Position numbers and translations under genes: made by a program. 34,949 bases of DNA, from contig SYGQ01000070.1 in assembly GCA_005799475.1 (NCBI GenBank), forward strand, positions 1-34,949, in the 5' to 3' direction. Of the stretch, positions 33,159-34,949 are shown piece by piece (positions within the stretch are counted from its first letter, which is position 1; the number at the start of each line of letters is the position of its first letter). Source of the stretch: Planctomycetia bacterium (GTDB lineage Bacteria; Planctomycetota; Phycisphaerae; Phycisphaerales; SM1A02). The notes beneath the pieces are model-generated. The model was given only the letters and a program-made list of their open reading frames with translations, did not search any database and was not told the DNA's origin.

Positions 33159-34665
33159 AGCCCGACATGGGAGTCGTTCGCCGCGCGAGGGCAGTTCCCG
33201 AGATCGTCTCCGACACACCCATGTGGAGCGGATGGACGAAGGCAAGGATCCCCAATGCCGGCGCCATGAGCACCACGCCCTTGATCGCAGCGCGCGCAAG
33301 GACCCGTCCAGTGCCCGCGCGTGCGTCGCCCTCATGAGTTGCTGAGCGCGGCTCGCTGGCGATCACCCGTCCTCCGACGAGGAACTTCCCAGGGGACGCG
33401 CGCCACACCAGTTCGAACGCACCGCACCAGAGGGCCGTGAATGCCATCATGACGGCCGCGCTCGCACATTCGGAGAGCTGGGCGGTCCACGATGGCATCA
33501 CCATGAGAGCCGTCGCCCCTTCGCCGGTAACGGCAAGTGCGACGCCCGCTCCGGGAAGGAGATCGATGGCCAGCGCCACGGTTCGCCGGACCATCGAGAG
33601 TGGTTCCCAACCGCGGGCAAGCCGCCTCGAAGACTCAAGTGTCGGCTTCATGACGAACCCAATGAGGAGAAGCGCGATCGTTGCCGCGCCCAAAAGCGGC
33701 AGGTGCACCCACTCAAAGGTCTGCGGGACAATCGCTACGGACGCTGATGGCGCCGCGACGACGCCAGTGATGGGATCGATCTCGGCCATCGAGACTTCAC
33801 CGCGTGGAGCCTCGACCGCAAGCATGAAGCCGTCGCCGAGTCCAAGCACCGTCCACGCCTGCGATGGCGCCGCGAGGCGTGCGACAACCCGCACGCCCGC
33901 CGCCTGCGCGACGCAGAGTTCGTGAACTCCCCCCGGACGCGAGCGGAGAAACGCATTGCAGTTTGCGCCGGACACCCAGAATTCGAATCCCTCGCCTGCT
34001 CCGGCGAATCCGAGTGTGGTCCACGGCGCAAGTTCGATCTTGCTCGCAACGCGGCAGAGCGCGGACAGGTTGCCATCGCGAGGGGCTGACACGCCAAGGC
34101 ACCGCGCGCCCTCGTGCCACCACACTCCAAGCACCGACGGGCCGAGCCAGCCTTGCGGAAACGGCACCGTCGTCCACCGGTCGACACCGAGTCGGTGGCA
34201 CTCGATGGCCGACGGTGATGCCAATGCAAGCAGCACCGCGCCGTCGGCCACGATGCTGGGCGATCCAACCCCCGAAGGCAGGCTCGGCAAGACATCGAAA
34301 CGACCCGTCGGCGTCTCGTAGGCGAGCCCAGTCGCTGGATTTCGGTGGGTTGTGACGGAGTAGACCGGGTGGGATCGAGGTGACCCCTCCGTGGGCATGA
34401 CCACCCAGAGTTGGTCGCCCGAGGCAGCCATCGCCTGCGGCACAGCAGGAAGGCGCCCTGCTTCGCGAACCGCGCCATCGGGCATCGATGCCGCATGATG
34501 AAGGATTCGGCAGCCTCCGTCTTTGGGCACGGCGAACCAGAGGTGCGTCCCCGAACTCGCCGCGACGAGCGATTCACGAGGTCCTTGCCTCGCCTCGGAA
34601 CTCTCGGCTTGCGCGGGGGCGCCGTTGACTCCCCACGCAAGAAGAAGACCTGCGGCAGCGATCAT
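33157..34665 (-). CDS. Protein with exported N-terminal domain and C-terminal RDD membrane domain
   Basis: The protein has 502 residues. The N-terminus is signal-like (MIAAAGLLLAWGVNGAPAQA, cleavage near 20). Residues about 30-320 are a repetitive beta-rich region with recurring short strands (SGTHLWFAVPKDGGCRILHH, SGDQLWVVMPTEG, ADGAVLLALASPSAIE), suggesting a beta-propeller-like exported domain. A membrane helix lies at about 322-343. The C-terminal part is an RDD domain: RRTVALAIDLLPGAGVALAV with the Arg and Asp, then FELVWRASPGKFLVGGRVI, and GTGRVLARAAIKGVVLMAPA. RDD proteins have been linked to ion exchange or membrane transport in a few cases, but the role here is unknown. It overlaps the upstream gene by ATGA, so the two are probably cotranscribed. 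Confidence 0.7.
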   Translation of the reverse strand: MIAAAGLLLAWGVNGAPAQAESSEARQGPRESLVAASSGTHLWFAVPKDGGCRILHHAASMPDGAVREAGRLPAVPQAMAASGDQLWVVMPTEGSPRSHPVYSVTTHRNPATGLAYETPTGRFDVLPSLPSGVGSPSIVADGAVLLALASPSAIECHRLGVDRWTTVPFPQGWLGPSVLGVWWHEGARCLGVSAPRDGNLSALCRVASKIELAPWTTLGFAGAGEGFEFWVSGANCNAFLRSRPGGVHELCVAQAAGVRVVARLAAPSQAWTVLGLGDGFMLAVEAPRGEVSMAEIDPITGVVAAPSASVAIVPQTFEWVHLPLLGAATIALLLIGFVMKPTLESSRRLARGWEPLSMVRRTVALAIDLLPGAGVALAVTGEGATALMVMPSWTAQLSECASAAVMMAFTALWCGAFELVWRASPGKFLVGGRVIASEPRSATHEGDARAGTGRVLARAAIKGVVLMAPALGILAFVHPLHMGVSETISGTALARRTTPMSG

Positions 34666-34949
34666 GGCGATGCTCGCTCAACGACTTCTGGACGAAGAGC
34701 GGCCTCGACATCCTGCCAGCGGAAGAGCTGCGGCTTGATCGACTCGGCACCGAAGCTCGGCGCCTCCGCCGCGAGTGTCGCCACGGCATCGGGCCTCTCC
34801 CGTGTGGAGCCGTGCGGTCCCCACGCCGCGATCCTCATGCGAGTCGCCAAGAGCGGCTTGACCTCAGCTTCGGGAGCGCCCGCGGGACGATCCCCCGAAG
34901 GCCACACGAACGCCTCGAGCTCGCACGACGCGATGACCTCGCCCGCGCC
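34662..34949 (-). CDS. C-terminal 95 residues of an unidentified protein, cut by the window edge
   Basis: The minus-strand frame is open from the right edge to a TGA at 34662-34664 that overlaps the ATG of the RDD gene by four bases (ATGA). The visible part begins GAGEVIASCELEAFVWPSGD and ends in KPQLFRWQDVEAALRPEVVE plus four residues. I do not recognise a family. The tight overlap with the next gene and continuous coding character argue that it is a real gene end; it is presumably functionally tied to the RDD protein. Confidence 0.6.
   Translation of the reverse strand, partial: GAGEVIASCELEAFVWPSGDRPAGAPEAEVKPLLATRMRIAAWGPHGSTRERPDAVATLAAEAPSFGAESIKPQLFRWQDVEAALRPEVVERASP

Noticed and set aside
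32136..33335. 399-codon open frame on the minus strand
   Set aside because: Antisense to zwf, whose active-site motifs are intact; no recognisable protein features.

Overview
The window is GC-rich, densely coded bacterial DNA with no gene-free stretch over 300 bases and no tRNA, rRNA, CRISPR array or insertion sequence that I can see. Several traits together point to the Planctomycetota, probably the Phycisphaerae: dockerin-like calcium repeats in secreted or surface proteins, very long pseudopilins with an R-A-F-(T/S) cleavage site, a giant Cys-rich exoprotein, and a short 6-phosphogluconate dehydrogenase next to zwf. This assignment is inference; no marker gene is present.

Left third (1-8962), mostly housekeeping: dxs (cut by the window edge), a YraN-family protein, a lipoprotein resembling SurA/PpiC (minus), a DUF1844 protein (plus), a GT-C-like membrane glycosyltransferase with a UbiA-family polyprenyl-phosphate transferase (minus, one transcription unit), hemW (minus) and purA (plus). 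Convergent gene ends overlap or share stop codons.

Centre (8978-30581) is one 21.6 kb minus-strand array of 12 genes. In transcription order it holds a PilB/GspE ATPase, PilT, a second PilB/GspE ATPase, GspF/PilC, two GspG-like pseudopilins, GspH-, GspI/PilV- and GspJ/PilW-like pseudopilins, a 1773-residue GspK-like protein, uppS and a 1322-residue secreted protein with 17 Cys-rich repeats. The order E-F-G-H-I-J-K is that of a type II secretion operon, but PilT, a second E-type ATPase, oversized pseudopilins and the final two genes are unusual. From the second ATPase onward the genes overlap by 1-4 bases or lie 1-11 bases apart. The last gene starts in a TGATG overlap with uppS. I regard this as the most interesting system in the window: a type II secretion/type IV pilus-like machine genetically tied to a Cys-rich, dockerin-bearing exoprotein that may be its substrate or surface partner.

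Right part (30736-34949): gnd and zwf (oxidative pentose phosphate pathway, plus), then convergently a protein with a secreted N-terminal half and an RDD membrane domain, whose start overlaps the stop of a partial gene running off the right edge.

Start sites were chosen from Shine-Dalgarno position, overlaps and family length. Functional calls rest on motifs read by eye; no database search was run.
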